This document shows positions 27,280-35,326 of a DNA stretch of 64,000 nt, one piece after another; positions within the stretch are counted from its first letter, which is position 1; each line of letters starts with the position of its first letter. The translations under genes were made by a program, and so were the position numbers. The stretch comes from Fibrobacter sp. UWR2 (lineage in GTDB: Bacteria; Fibrobacterota; Fibrobacteria; Fibrobacterales; Fibrobacteraceae): assembly GCF_002210285.1 (NCBI RefSeq), contig NZ_MWQE01000010.1, positions 62,001-126,000 on the forward strand, given 5' to 3'. A model generated the notes under the pieces. That model was not told where the DNA came from. It did not search any database and was given only the letters and a program-made list of their open reading frames with translations.

Positions 27280-29358
27280 TTATTGTTTATTTATGCACAG
27301 GGTTTTCATCCCGTATTCATTTACCAATCGAACAAAATAGACACCCGTAGGCAATCTCGAAAGGTCGACTACGCGGGCCGTACTCGAGAGAACCTTCCGG
27401 CCATCCACGCGGGCCACACTCACGCGGAATGCGACCGGGGAATAAATTTCAAGGCGAGATTCCCCCGCAACATAGCGCATGGATTCGCCATGCAGGGGCA
27501 TGGAAGCCACCAACGCATCCGTGCTGCTAGAGGATTCCACACTCGACGAACTTTCGGCCCCTTCGGACGAAGAGGATTCTGCGCTCGAGGAACTAGATTT
27601 TTCAGACGAGCTGGACTTAGCAGAACTGGAAGATACCGGAACGGACGAAGAACTTGACTTCGCAGAACTGCTGGAGGAAGGTTCATCCCCACCGGCAGGG
27701 ATGACGGTTCCAGACCAGCCCTTGTACGCCACGAGCGCATCCTTGAGCGGTTGGTTCACATCAGAAGAAGCATCATCAACAGAATTGTCGAAAGTCCACT
27801 TGAAATCGCCACCCTGCACACGGCCCGCATACCGGACAACGTTGTCCCTAGCCGTCGCGGCATCGTCCACCTTGTAGCTGTACATCACGGAATTGTCGGT
27901 ATCGAAGTTGTTGTAGGTGTTTGCGCCGTCATACGACTTGACCGTAGAGGGTACCTTCGTGTTGCGGCTATCCACGACATACGCATCGAAGTCTTCGGAG
28001 GTATTGATCCCCTGGCTTGCCGCCGTCGTTTCCACACCCTTTACCTTGTACGAGGTTGCACCATACGGAATGAACGTGTAGGAGCCTTCCATGTAATTGC
28101 CGTAAGCCTTGATGGTACCGCCCGCTTCCTTGCTGAAAGTGCCGTTGTTCGTCGGGTCGCGCTTGGTGCCGCTCGCATACACGTCCGTCCCCTGCATCGA
28201 AGTGAGCATCGGGTACTTGCAGTTGCGGAAGTAGTTGTTTTCCATAAACACCGAGGAACCAAGCGTGGAGCCCGCACCGTATTTGGCGTTGCCGTCGTAG
28301 TAGTTGTTGTACACGTGGGCGCTGTAGTAGCGCACACGCGGATGGCGGCTGTCAGAATGATCGTACCAGTTGTGGTGATAGGTAATGTAGTAGCCTTCGG
28401 TCGTACCTTCCTTGAGTCCGAGCAGGTTAGACTTGCCATTGTCCCAGAAGTGGTTGTAGCTGAACGTCACATACGTCGAAAGCTTGCAGTCGAGCGCGCC
28501 GTCACCCTTTTTCTGGTCGGCATCGGAACCCGCATCGCCATAGAAGAAGTCGCAGTTGTGCACCCACACGTACTGGTTGTTCTGCTGCAGGCCGATGTTG
28601 TCGCCCTCGTCGCTGTTCACGTTCATGATGCCGAGGTTGCGGATTTCCACGTTCTGCGCGTTCTTGACGCGGATTCCCCAGCCGTTCACGGTCGCGTCGG
28701 GCCCGACACCCTCCACCGTCACGTAGGAGGTTTCAGACTTGCCGAGGTCAATCACCATGTCGCCCTGCACAAGCGAATCCGAATCCGTCACGTTGCCGAC
28801 AAAGCGCAGGTCGAGCGGAGTCGTCTCGTAGCCCTTCTTGTAGCAGTTCAATATGCCCTGGAAACTCTTGCAAGTCGTCTTTGTCCCCTTGGAACTTGTA
28901 GCCACGTCCATCGTCACGGTATTCTTGGTGCTTTCGGTAATGTAGAGTACCACGGCGCCATCCTTGAGCGTGCCGTCAGCCTTGTACGCACCGGGAACGC
29001 GCCCATTGGAAAAAGCAAAACCGCTGCGGTCGTGCGCCTTCACCGAGAGCGTCTTCGTCGTAGCGGCAGCGCCCTCCTTGCCGCCCTTCACGCCAGCAAC
29101 CTTGAGCGTGTAGTCGCCCGCCTTGAGCCCCGGAACGTCTACGCGCCAGATGGAACCGTACTTGCGGACAAGCTGCGCATCGACCTTCACGTCGGTTTTT
29201 CCCGCACCGCTATAGTACACGTTGTAGCTGTCGGAGCCATCCGGGCTCCATTCCGCATAGGCAGATTCCAACCAGCCCCCTGCGGTCGACAGAGAAACCT
29301 CGGCATACGAGGCAACCGCCACGCCGAGCCCAAGAATCATCATCGAAGAAAATTTCAT
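27280..29358 (-). CDS. Secreted pectate lyase, family PL1
   Basis: Calcium-dependent pectate lyase. Signal peptide about 1-19, a beta-sandwich (about 20-110), then the parallel beta-helix (about 115-480) with the PL1 signatures VEGVGPDATVNGWGI, WVHNCDFFYGDAGSDADQKKGDGALD, FSYNHFWDNGKSNLLG and DHSDSRHPRVRY, where the last carries the conserved catalytic Arg region. A long poly-serine linker (SSSSAKSSSSS type, about 560-620) joins it to a C-terminal sorting-like domain (LPTGVYFVRLVNEYG). It is the window's second PL1 gene but differs in domain plan from 135-2807, using a Ser linker and sorting-like end rather than a basic tail. It is divergent from the barrel cassette at 29674 and its leader contains repeated GAATGTTC motifs. 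Confidence 0.93.
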   Translation of the reverse strand: MKFSSMMILGLGVAVASYAEVSLSTAGGWLESAYAEWSPDGSDSYNVYYSGAGKTDVKVDAQLVRKYGSIWRVDVPGLKAGDYTLKVAGVKGGKEGAAATTKTLSVKAHDRSGFAFSNGRVPGAYKADGTLKDGAVVLYITESTKNTVTMDVATSSKGTKTTCKSFQGILNCYKKGYETTPLDLRFVGNVTDSDSLVQGDMVIDLGKSETSYVTVEGVGPDATVNGWGIRVKNAQNVEIRNLGIMNVNSDEGDNIGLQQNNQYVWVHNCDFFYGDAGSDADQKKGDGALDCKLSTYVTFSYNHFWDNGKSNLLGLKEGTTEGYYITYHHNWYDHSDSRHPRVRYYSAHVYNNYYDGNAKYGAGSTLGSSVFMENNYFRNCKYPMLTSMQGTDVYASGTKRDPTNNGTFSKEAGGTIKAYGNYMEGSYTFIPYGATSYKVKGVETTAASQGINTSEDFDAYVVDSRNTKVPSTVKSYDGANTYNNFDTDNSVMYSYKVDDAATARDNVVRYAGRVQGGDFKWTFDNSVDDASSDVNQPLKDALVAYKGWSGTVIPAGGDEPSSSSSAKSSSSSVPVSSSSAKSSSSEKSSSSSAESSSSEGAESSSSVESSSSTDALVASMPLHGESMRYVAGESRLEIYSPVAFRVSVARVDGRKVLSSTARVVDLSRLPTGVYFVRLVNEYGMKTLCINKQ

Positions 29359-29673
29359 ACCATCATCCCTTTTTCAAGAACATTCGGGAACATTCCCTCA
29401 CGGCGTCCCAAATGTTCTCAAAATTTCTTTTTAAAAGATAACCCAAATTCAATCAAAATGCAACATATTTTTGTAAATATTTCAATTACTACCATATTTT
29501 TGTTCTCAATTTTTACAAAAATAACCTAATTAACGCAATTTTTGCGTACAATAAGACGGGACCGGCATGCCGCATAACAACAAAAACACAACAAAAAACA
29601 ACACCTATTTTCCCACACAGACTCCAAAATCCACCTGATTTTTTTTATCCTTTACTCAAATCAATTCGGAACA
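29359..29673. other. AT-rich divergent control region, PL1 gene and envelope cassette
   Basis: 315 bases without a gene. Close to the PL1 start lie GAACATTCGG and GAACATTCCC in direct repeat ten bases apart (29378-29397), with AATGTTCT at 29411-29418 in inverted orientation to AGAACATT at 29377. A perfect ACGCAA-TTT-TTGCGT hairpin lies at 29533-29547. The rest is AT-rich and must hold promoters for both directions, though no convincing -35/-10 pair could be chosen. Confidence 0.5.
29377..29418. promoter_or_regulatory. Repeated GAATGTTC motifs in the leader of the PL1 gene
   Basis: Three copies of GAACATT/AATGTTC within 42 bases, 20-60 bases upstream of the PL1 ATG: two head-to-tail at exactly one helical turn, one inverted. 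The arrangement is typical of an operator for an oligomeric regulator; none is identified in the window. Confidence 0.4.
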
Positions 29674-30879
29674 ATGATGAAGCCAAAAATACTATTGACA
29701 ATGTTGTCCCTATTTTTTGCAACAACGTTTGCAGAAAGCCCGTCCGACACAGCCAATTTCAACGTTCTCCACGGAGCCGCCTACTACAATGCGGTGCTGA
29801 CCCCGAGCGAAGCGCCCTCCGTACACAGGAACATCTACACCCCGTACCTCATGTACGGCAGCAACCTTGTCGCCCTCGGCCCATCGAACGCCTACGGTAT
29901 CGCCAGCTACACATCCAACAACCAGACTTCTTTCCTTGCCTATCTCAACAACATGGCTATGCTCGGCATCGCCACAAAGTCTTTCGGTTTCAGCATCGCT
30001 TTCGACATCGACGAAAAATTGAACTTCTTTAAGGAAAAGGACGCCTACCACAAAGAAGAAACTACCGAAATTCATGGTCGCGCCAACAACCTTACGCTCC
30101 GCCTTGCCTTCCCCATGCAGTCCATCGACTTCCTGGCGACCTTGAGATACTACCAGTCAAACGATTCCCTCGCCATGGTCGACTACGCGGACAGCGAAGG
30201 CAAGATCGACTACGACTACCATAGGCTAGCCCACGACATTTACGGCGCAATTACATTCACGAACAGGCCCTCCGCCAAGAACTTCTCCTGGAGAACCGGA
30301 GGAAGCCTTGGCCGTGAATTCTGGTGGAAGGATTCCACCCTGAAAAGCACCATCGACCCTGACGACAATTACAAGCACACCTCCGAAAGAGACGACAGCT
30401 ACTTCTACGCAAGCCTTTTCTACAACTTCGGCTACATCGTCCTGAAATCCGGGAACGCCCGCGTGCACGTAGGCAACAACGCGAGCCTCAACGCCTACAT
30501 CTTCGACAGAGTCGAAGACAAGGACAATCACCGCAAGGATGCCTACATGCGCGGCACCCTCACCCTCACCCCCCACCTTCTCGCCGAATACGTCTTGAAC
30601 GAGAACTGGGTAATCTGGGCCAGCGCGGATTACAGCTGGAGCAGCAACGCCTATCGCGAGGAGTACATCGAGCTCTACAAGACCGAAGACGAGACCAAGA
30701 ACTACTTTACGCGTTTTTCGACAAAGAGCGGCAGAGTCTACACGACTACGGGCGTGCTTTTCAGATACAAACACCTGACGCTTGAAACCTCTATCATGTC
30801 CGGTTTTTACAACAATCCCTTCAGAGGTTTCACCGGCAACACCATACTATTCGACTTCTCCGGAATCGTAACATTCTAA
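29674..30879 (+). CDS. Outer-membrane beta-barrel protein of unknown function (paralogue of 31458-32828)
   Basis: A signal peptide (about 1-20, LFFATTFAES) is followed by about 380 residues of amphipathic strands ending in aromatic VTF, a BAM-type C-terminus. It is clearly related to the product of 31458-32828: both contain a GS-x-V-x(4)-PS/TSA segment near the N-terminus, a rNxFW/FSWrtG strand in the middle, and FYNNPFRGF near the C-terminus. The ATG at 29677 could also be the start (GGAACA precedes both). First gene of a four-gene plus-strand cassette; the Ser-rich lipoprotein gene begins 14 bases later. No known porin family was recognised. Confidence 0.7.
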   Translation: MMKPKILLTMLSLFFATTFAESPSDTANFNVLHGAAYYNAVLTPSEAPSVHRNIYTPYLMYGSNLVALGPSNAYGIASYTSNNQTSFLAYLNNMAMLGIATKSFGFSIAFDIDEKLNFFKEKDAYHKEETTEIHGRANNLTLRLAFPMQSIDFLATLRYYQSNDSLAMVDYADSEGKIDYDYHRLAHDIYGAITFTNRPSAKNFSWRTGGSLGREFWWKDSTLKSTIDPDDNYKHTSERDDSYFYASLFYNFGYIVLKSGNARVHVGNNASLNAYIFDRVEDKDNHRKDAYMRGTLTLTPHLLAEYVLNENWVIWASADYSWSSNAYREEYIELYKTEDETKNYFTRFSTKSGRVYTTTGVLFRYKHLTLETSIMSGFYNNPFRGFTGNTILFDFSGIVTF

Positions 30880-30893
30880 CTGAGAGGAAAACT

Positions 30894-31400
30894 ATGAAAA
30901 AGACAATCTTTTTTGCATTGTACCTGGTTTTCGCCCTTATCGTAGCGTGCTCCACCGATTCCACCATCAACGGTCCGAGCAATCTCAACACCCCGCACAA
31001 TAAGACGTACGCGACGAACTCCAGCAGTTCCAAGAAGTCTTCGAGCAGCACGGAATCTTCCAGTTCCGTCAGTTCGTCTAGTGCAAAGTCCTCTTCTAGC
31101 GAAGAAGAAGACGAATCCAGCAGTTCGGAGGAGTCCAGTTCGTCCAGCGTTTCTAGTTCTTCTACGGAATCGAGTTCTTCCAGCGATGGGGATTCTTCCA
31201 GCAGCGCCGAAGACTCGGATTCTTCATCTTCCAGCGATGAGGATTCCTCCAGCAGCGCCGAAGACCCGGACTCTTCATCTTCCAGCGATGAGGATTCCTC
31301 CAGCAGTGCCGAGGACCCGGACTCTTCATCTTCCAGCGATGAGGATTCCTCCAGCAGTGCTGAAGACCCGGATTCTTCATCCTCTAGCGAAGAGGATTAA
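30894..31400 (+). CDS. Serine/acidic repeat lipoprotein
   Basis: GAGAGGAAAACT precedes the ATG. Lipoprotein signal with ALIVAC (Cys19). From residue about 44 to the end it is almost only Ser, Asp and Glu, built in its C-terminal half from a 17-residue unit (DSSSSSDEDSSSSAEDP) encoded by 51-bp tandem repeats. There is no globular domain, so it may be a surface brush, spacer or cation-binding tether. Poly-Ser linkers are common within Fibrobacter enzymes, but here the linker is the whole mature protein. It sits between two paralogous barrel genes. Confidence 0.8.
   Translation: MKKTIFFALYLVFALIVACSTDSTINGPSNLNTPHNKTYATNSSSSKKSSSSTESSSSVSSSSAKSSSSEEEDESSSSEESSSSSVSSSSTESSSSSDGDSSSSAEDSDSSSSSDEDSSSSAEDPDSSSSSDEDSSSSAEDPDSSSSSDEDSSSSAEDPDSSSSSEED
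31218..31370 (+). repeat. Three tandem 51-bp repeats in the Ser-rich lipoprotein gene
   Basis: Units begin at 31218, 31269 and 31320, with a partial fourth at 31371 running into the stop. They are nearly identical at the DNA level (a few substitutions), in frame, and could expand or shrink by slippage or recombination without frameshift. Confidence 0.9.
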
Positions 31401-31457
31401 CCCAAAAGTTTTAAAGTCAAGATAAAAGTTTAAAGAATAACAACAAAAGGATACAGA

Positions 31458-32828
31458 ATGAAGATAAAACTGATAACCCTGACTGCAGCGGCAGCGCTGA
31501 CTGTCGCCATGGCCCAGGAAAACAGCGACAATGTGGGTCTCGCATCCACCGACAACGCTCCCGCGACCGAACAAGCGCCGGAGCCGGCGCCGGCGCCGGC
31601 TCCCGCTCCTGCTCCGCAAGTAACACCAGCACCTGCCGCACCAGCTCCCCAGGCGGCCACCACGGCGGCAACCGATACCGCAACCAAGAAGCCCACTGCG
31701 CTTCACGGTATCTCGTACAACAACGTTGGCAACACGGCCGCAGAATCGACCGTCGCCGACAACCTGAACAAGCCCTACAAGATGGCCGGTTCCAAGTTCG
31801 TCTATATCGAACCCACCAGCGCATTCAGTGCCGTGGCCTTCGGAGACCAGAGCACAAAGTTTATCTCCTTTGAAATGTCGAACAACCTCGGGCTTGCAAC
31901 CTTCGGTATCGCAAACAGGGGATTCGGCGCATCCATCAGCTACGCTCTCGGAAAGGAAATCACCTTTACCAAGAGCCGTGATGCCTACGAACAGACCACC
32001 GAAGACGAATACACCGTCTCTGCCGGTGACATCGTCCGCGCCAGGTTCGCCCTCCCTCTGGGAGCATTTGACCTGAACGCAACCCTCTTCTGGCTCACCT
32101 ACCAGAACGAGACCTCCACTTCTGAAGAGTACAAGGATTCCGACGACAAGACAACGACTGACGTCGAAAACGACTTCTGGGATCTCGGCGGAAAGGTTTC
32201 CGTGAGCAACGACCCCTCGGCAAGGAACATCTTCTGGAATGCGGGCGTAACCTTCACTCGTCACGAGAACTCCTACGAAAGGGAACACAAGGCAGGCTCT
32301 ACGACTTCCAAGACCGAGACCTCGGGCATGGACGCACATATCTATATCCAGCCCGAATTCAACATCGGCGGAACAATCCTCAAGGGTAACAGGGCACGAG
32401 TCCTGCTCGGCCTCAACACCCGCGCCCCGCTCAAGTTCTATGACGAATTCGATGACGACACCCGCAAGAACAAGGACGACTTCTTCACGATGGGCGTCTA
32501 CGCCGTGCCGAACATCTTTGCCGAAATCAAGCTCGGCAACTGCTGGCATATCTATGGCGGCGCTGACTACACCTGGGCAGTGTTCACCATGGAAAGCGAA
32601 GAATACATCACGGACTACAACGACGAAATCGACATCGTGAAGAACAACATCACAAGAATCCGCTCTCTTACCGGTGCAACGACAGTCAATCTCGGAGCCC
32701 GCTTCTACTACAACAACTTCGCGCTGGAAGCTTCCGTCGAGAACACGTTCTACAACAATCCCTTCCGTGGCTTCGCCGACGGCAACAACAACATCCTCGC
32801 CAACTTCGGCGGATTCATCTACTTCTAA
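31458..32828 (+). CDS. Outer-membrane beta-barrel protein with Pro/Ala-rich N-terminus (paralogue of 29674-30879)
   Basis: Signal peptide about 1-19, then a Pro/Ala linker (PEPAPAPAPAPAP, about 41-55, encoded by a GC-rich simple repeat), then a barrel region to the C-terminal Phe (GGFIYF). It is homologous to the first barrel of the cassette and shares FYNNPFRGF. The Pro/Ala linker could span peptidoglycan or reach a periplasmic partner. AAGGATACAG precedes the ATG. A small lipoprotein gene follows after 15 bases. Confidence 0.7.
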   Translation: MKIKLITLTAAAALTVAMAQENSDNVGLASTDNAPATEQAPEPAPAPAPAPAPQVTPAPAAPAPQAATTAATDTATKKPTALHGISYNNVGNTAAESTVADNLNKPYKMAGSKFVYIEPTSAFSAVAFGDQSTKFISFEMSNNLGLATFGIANRGFGASISYALGKEITFTKSRDAYEQTTEDEYTVSAGDIVRARFALPLGAFDLNATLFWLTYQNETSTSEEYKDSDDKTTTDVENDFWDLGGKVSVSNDPSARNIFWNAGVTFTRHENSYEREHKAGSTTSKTETSGMDAHIYIQPEFNIGGTILKGNRARVLLGLNTRAPLKFYDEFDDDTRKNKDDFFTMGVYAVPNIFAEIKLGNCWHIYGGADYTWAVFTMESEEYITDYNDEIDIVKNNITRIRSLTGATTVNLGARFYYNNFALEASVENTFYNNPFRGFADGNNNILANFGGFIYF

Positions 32829-32843
32829 TCGGGAGGCACTATC

Positions 32844-33077
32844 ATGAAAAAAATTATCGCTATTCTCTTCTCTTCCATGATGTTCGCCGCCCTCACCGCG
32901 TGCTCCGCGGGAGAAGACAGTTCCATCTCATCCCCACGTTCGGGATCCTTCATCGAAAGTCTCTGCGCCATATACACGACAGAGAAGAATACTTCGTACG
33001 GCGTCGTCTATTCCTGCAAGGACAACGGCAAGCAGTACATCTGCTCTGCTACCGAATGCGAGCCGTATACCGACTAA
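32844..33077 (+). CDS. Small cysteine-containing lipoprotein
   Basis: 77 residues. GGAGG eight bases before the ATG. The lipoprotein signal ends LTAC (Cys20); the short mature part has four more cysteines (SLCAIY, YSCKD, YICSA, TECEP), possibly two disulfides. No family recognised. It is the last gene of the cassette barrel, Ser-rich lipoprotein, barrel, small lipoprotein, and is followed by a terminator. Confidence 0.75.
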   Translation: MKKIIAILFSSMMFAALTACSAGEDSSISSPRSGSFIESLCAIYTTEKNTSYGVVYSCKDNGKQYICSATECEPYTD

Positions 33078-33104
33078 GTAATTCTGAACGTATCCTTTTT
33101 AGCA

Positions 33105-33136
33105 AGGCGCGCCCTTTTGTGGGGTGCGTCTTTTGC
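33105..33136. terminator. Bidirectional terminator after the envelope cassette
   Basis: Stem GCGCGCCC (33107-33114) with GGGTGCGT (33122-33129), including two G-T pairs, followed by CTTTTGC; the converging small membrane protein gene ends just beyond it. Confidence 0.65.
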
Positions 33137-33137
33137 A

Positions 33138-33464
33138 TTAAAGTTTTTCGAGTTCCGCATACAGGTCGTACAGACGCTGCACACCGTTCTCGAGCCCGAA
33201 ATAGTGCTTGATGTAAGGTACCAGGAGCACAAGGAATAGTGCCGCAAGCACAAGCACCATAATCTCGGGACACGCCACAAAGAACAGGAAACTCCCGACC
33301 GTCAATAGCGCAAAAAGGACCAGCACAATTTCGTGCGCAAGCCGCTCATGCTGGAAAAATTCTATGCGGGTCCGCACCGAAAGCAGTTGCTCGGCAGAAA
33401 GTGGACGCCCCACCTCAAGAAGCGACTTCAGGTACGCTTCATAATCGGACAGTTTCTTGATCAT
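33138..33464 (-). CDS. Small protein with two transmembrane helices
   Basis: 108 residues with a charged N-terminal helix (1-42), two adjacent hydrophobic helices (about 43-64 and 66-86) and a charged C-terminus. AAGGGCTAGAT precedes the ATG. No family is recognised. It is divergent from the acyl-CoA ligase across 80 bases; a membrane accessory role is possible but unsupported. Confidence 0.65.
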   Translation of the reverse strand: MIKKLSDYEAYLKSLLEVGRPLSAEQLLSVRTRIEFFQHERLAHEIVLVLFALLTVGSFLFFVACPEIMVLVLAALFLVLLVPYIKHYFGLENGVQRLYDLYAELEKL

Positions 33465-33544
33465 ATCTAGCCCTTTATGGGTAAAATAATTAAAAAATCA
33501 AAAAAAAAGTTCCTTTTTGGGGCAAGAATACGTATTTTGTGTAC

Positions 33545-35326
33545 ATGGAACCGCTGCAGTTCACATCCCTCCCGTCCCTGTTCTTCGCGAACTGTTCACG
33601 CGACGATTTCGGAGGATGGTACAAGCGGGTCAACGGAGATTGGCTGCACTATTCCAAGGAATTTCTTCGGGATACGGCCATCTACTGCGCCATCGCTCTC
33701 GACAACTGCGGCATGGACCCGCAAGACAACGTCGGCATCATCGCCCCAAGTTCGCCGGAATGGATTGTCGCCGACATCGCGACACAGGTGAACCACAGGG
33801 AAACCATCCCGCTATTCCCGAATATCGCACCCGAGAACTTTCTATACCAGTGCAACGAATCGCAGGTGCAAGTCCTTATCGTAAATGCAGTGACGGACCT
33901 TAGCCTGCCTCTTCAGGCTATACTTTCCCATTTCAAGCGCATCATATGCATCGACGGGACATCGCACCTACCCGAGAACGGCATCTACTGGAACGATTTC
34001 ATAGAAGAGGGCCAGAAACACAGCGAAGACCCGAAGTACTTCAGCTGGATTGACAATCAGATACAGAGTATCAAACCCGATGACATCTTCAGCGTCATCT
34101 ATACGAGCGGATCTACCGGTACGCCGAAGGGAGCAGAACTTTCGCACCGGAACATGCTCGTGCAGATCCAGAACCTGCTCGAATTCTACCGAATGAACCG
34201 CAAGGAAGATTCCGCCCTCACCATCTTGCCTGTAGCGCATGTTCTCGAGCGCATGGTCGTATATTTCTATACCTTGAACGGCATAAAGATTTACTTCGCG
34301 GACGACCCGAAAAACACGGCGCAAATTCTCAAGGAAGTGCACCCGGCCATCATGGTGGTCGTGCCCCGGATACTCGAGCGACTCTACGAAAGCATGACCA
34401 TCATCGGCGACCATGCAAAGGGCCCGAAGAGCCTCTTCATCAAGAGTGCCATCAAGCTTGCGAAACTGAGCGACCCCGAAAAGCGCAAGACCCCCATGCA
34501 AAGGCTGTACGACAAGCTCGTCTACAAGAAAATGCGCGATGCCCTCGGCGGTAACTTCAAGCTCCTTATAAGCGGCGGAAGCGCCCTAAACAAGTCCATA
34601 CTGCGTTTTTTGCTCAACATTGGGCTCCCCGTGTACGAAGGCTTCGGCATGACAGAATGCAGCCCTGTAATTTCGGTGAACAGCCCGTTCTGCTCCAAAC
34701 CGGGTAGTATCGGGAAGCCGCTCCCGTATCTCAGTGTCCGCATAGGCGACCAGAACGAGATTCAGGTGAAGGGAGAAAGCGTCTTCAGGGGCTACCGCAA
34801 CAAGCCCGAACTCAATGCACAGATCTTTACCGAGGACGGTTTCTACAAGACCGGCGACCAGGGATTTTTCGACGAAGACGGATTCCTGAACTTCAACGGT
34901 CGCATCAAGGAACTCCTCAAGACAAGCACCGGCAAGTACGTAAGCCCGAACCCCATCGAGCTCGAACTCTGCCGCCACCCCGCCGTGGAACAGGCGCTAG
35001 TCATCGCGAACGACCGCAAGTTCGCATCTGCCGTCATCTGGCTAAATCCCGAAGGGGCACGTCGCCTGCTCAAGTTGAAAAAAGAGGAATTCGATATCGA
35101 GAAGGCGCTGCAGTCGCTACGCGTCCGCGAGGCAATCAACAGGCACATCACGCGCGTAAACAAGAAACTCAACCACTGGGAACAGATTCGCAAGTGGACT
35201 CTCGTAGGCGATGAGCTCACTGTAGAATCCGGGCTCCTCACGCCTACGCTGAAAATCCGGCGCTCGATAGCCGAGGCCCGCTATGCGGAGCAGATAGAAG
35301 CGATGTACAGGAAACCCGAAGCCTAG
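33545..35326 (+). CDS. AMP-binding long-chain acyl-CoA ligase
   Basis: Activates fatty acids to acyl-AMP and then acyl-CoA. The P-loop YTSGSTGTPKG starts at about residue 186, followed by YEGFGMTECSP (A5-type motif, about 366), KTGDQGFFDEDGFLNFNGRIKEL (A7/A8 motifs, about 440) and a C-terminal lid. At 593 residues it matches FAA/FadD15-type ligases used for lipid recycling. A TATTTT box six bases before the ATG, with no Shine-Dalgarno, suggests a leaderless message. Its stop overlaps the stop of the converging CorC-type gene within the palindrome CTAG. Confidence 0.88.
   Translation: MEPLQFTSLPSLFFANCSRDDFGGWYKRVNGDWLHYSKEFLRDTAIYCAIALDNCGMDPQDNVGIIAPSSPEWIVADIATQVNHRETIPLFPNIAPENFLYQCNESQVQVLIVNAVTDLSLPLQAILSHFKRIICIDGTSHLPENGIYWNDFIEEGQKHSEDPKYFSWIDNQIQSIKPDDIFSVIYTSGSTGTPKGAELSHRNMLVQIQNLLEFYRMNRKEDSALTILPVAHVLERMVVYFYTLNGIKIYFADDPKNTAQILKEVHPAIMVVVPRILERLYESMTIIGDHAKGPKSLFIKSAIKLAKLSDPEKRKTPMQRLYDKLVYKKMRDALGGNFKLLISGGSALNKSILRFLLNIGLPVYEGFGMTECSPVISVNSPFCSKPGSIGKPLPYLSVRIGDQNEIQVKGESVFRGYRNKPELNAQIFTEDGFYKTGDQGFFDEDGFLNFNGRIKELLKTSTGKYVSPNPIELELCRHPAVEQALVIANDRKFASAVIWLNPEGARRLLKLKKEEFDIEKALQSLRVREAINRHITRVNKKLNHWEQIRKWTLVGDELTVESGLLTPTLKIRRSIAEARYAEQIEAMYRKPEA

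Noticed and set aside
31218-31400. Possible CRISPR array
   Set aside because: The 51-bp units are contiguous with no unique spacers, and they are in frame within a lipoprotein gene.
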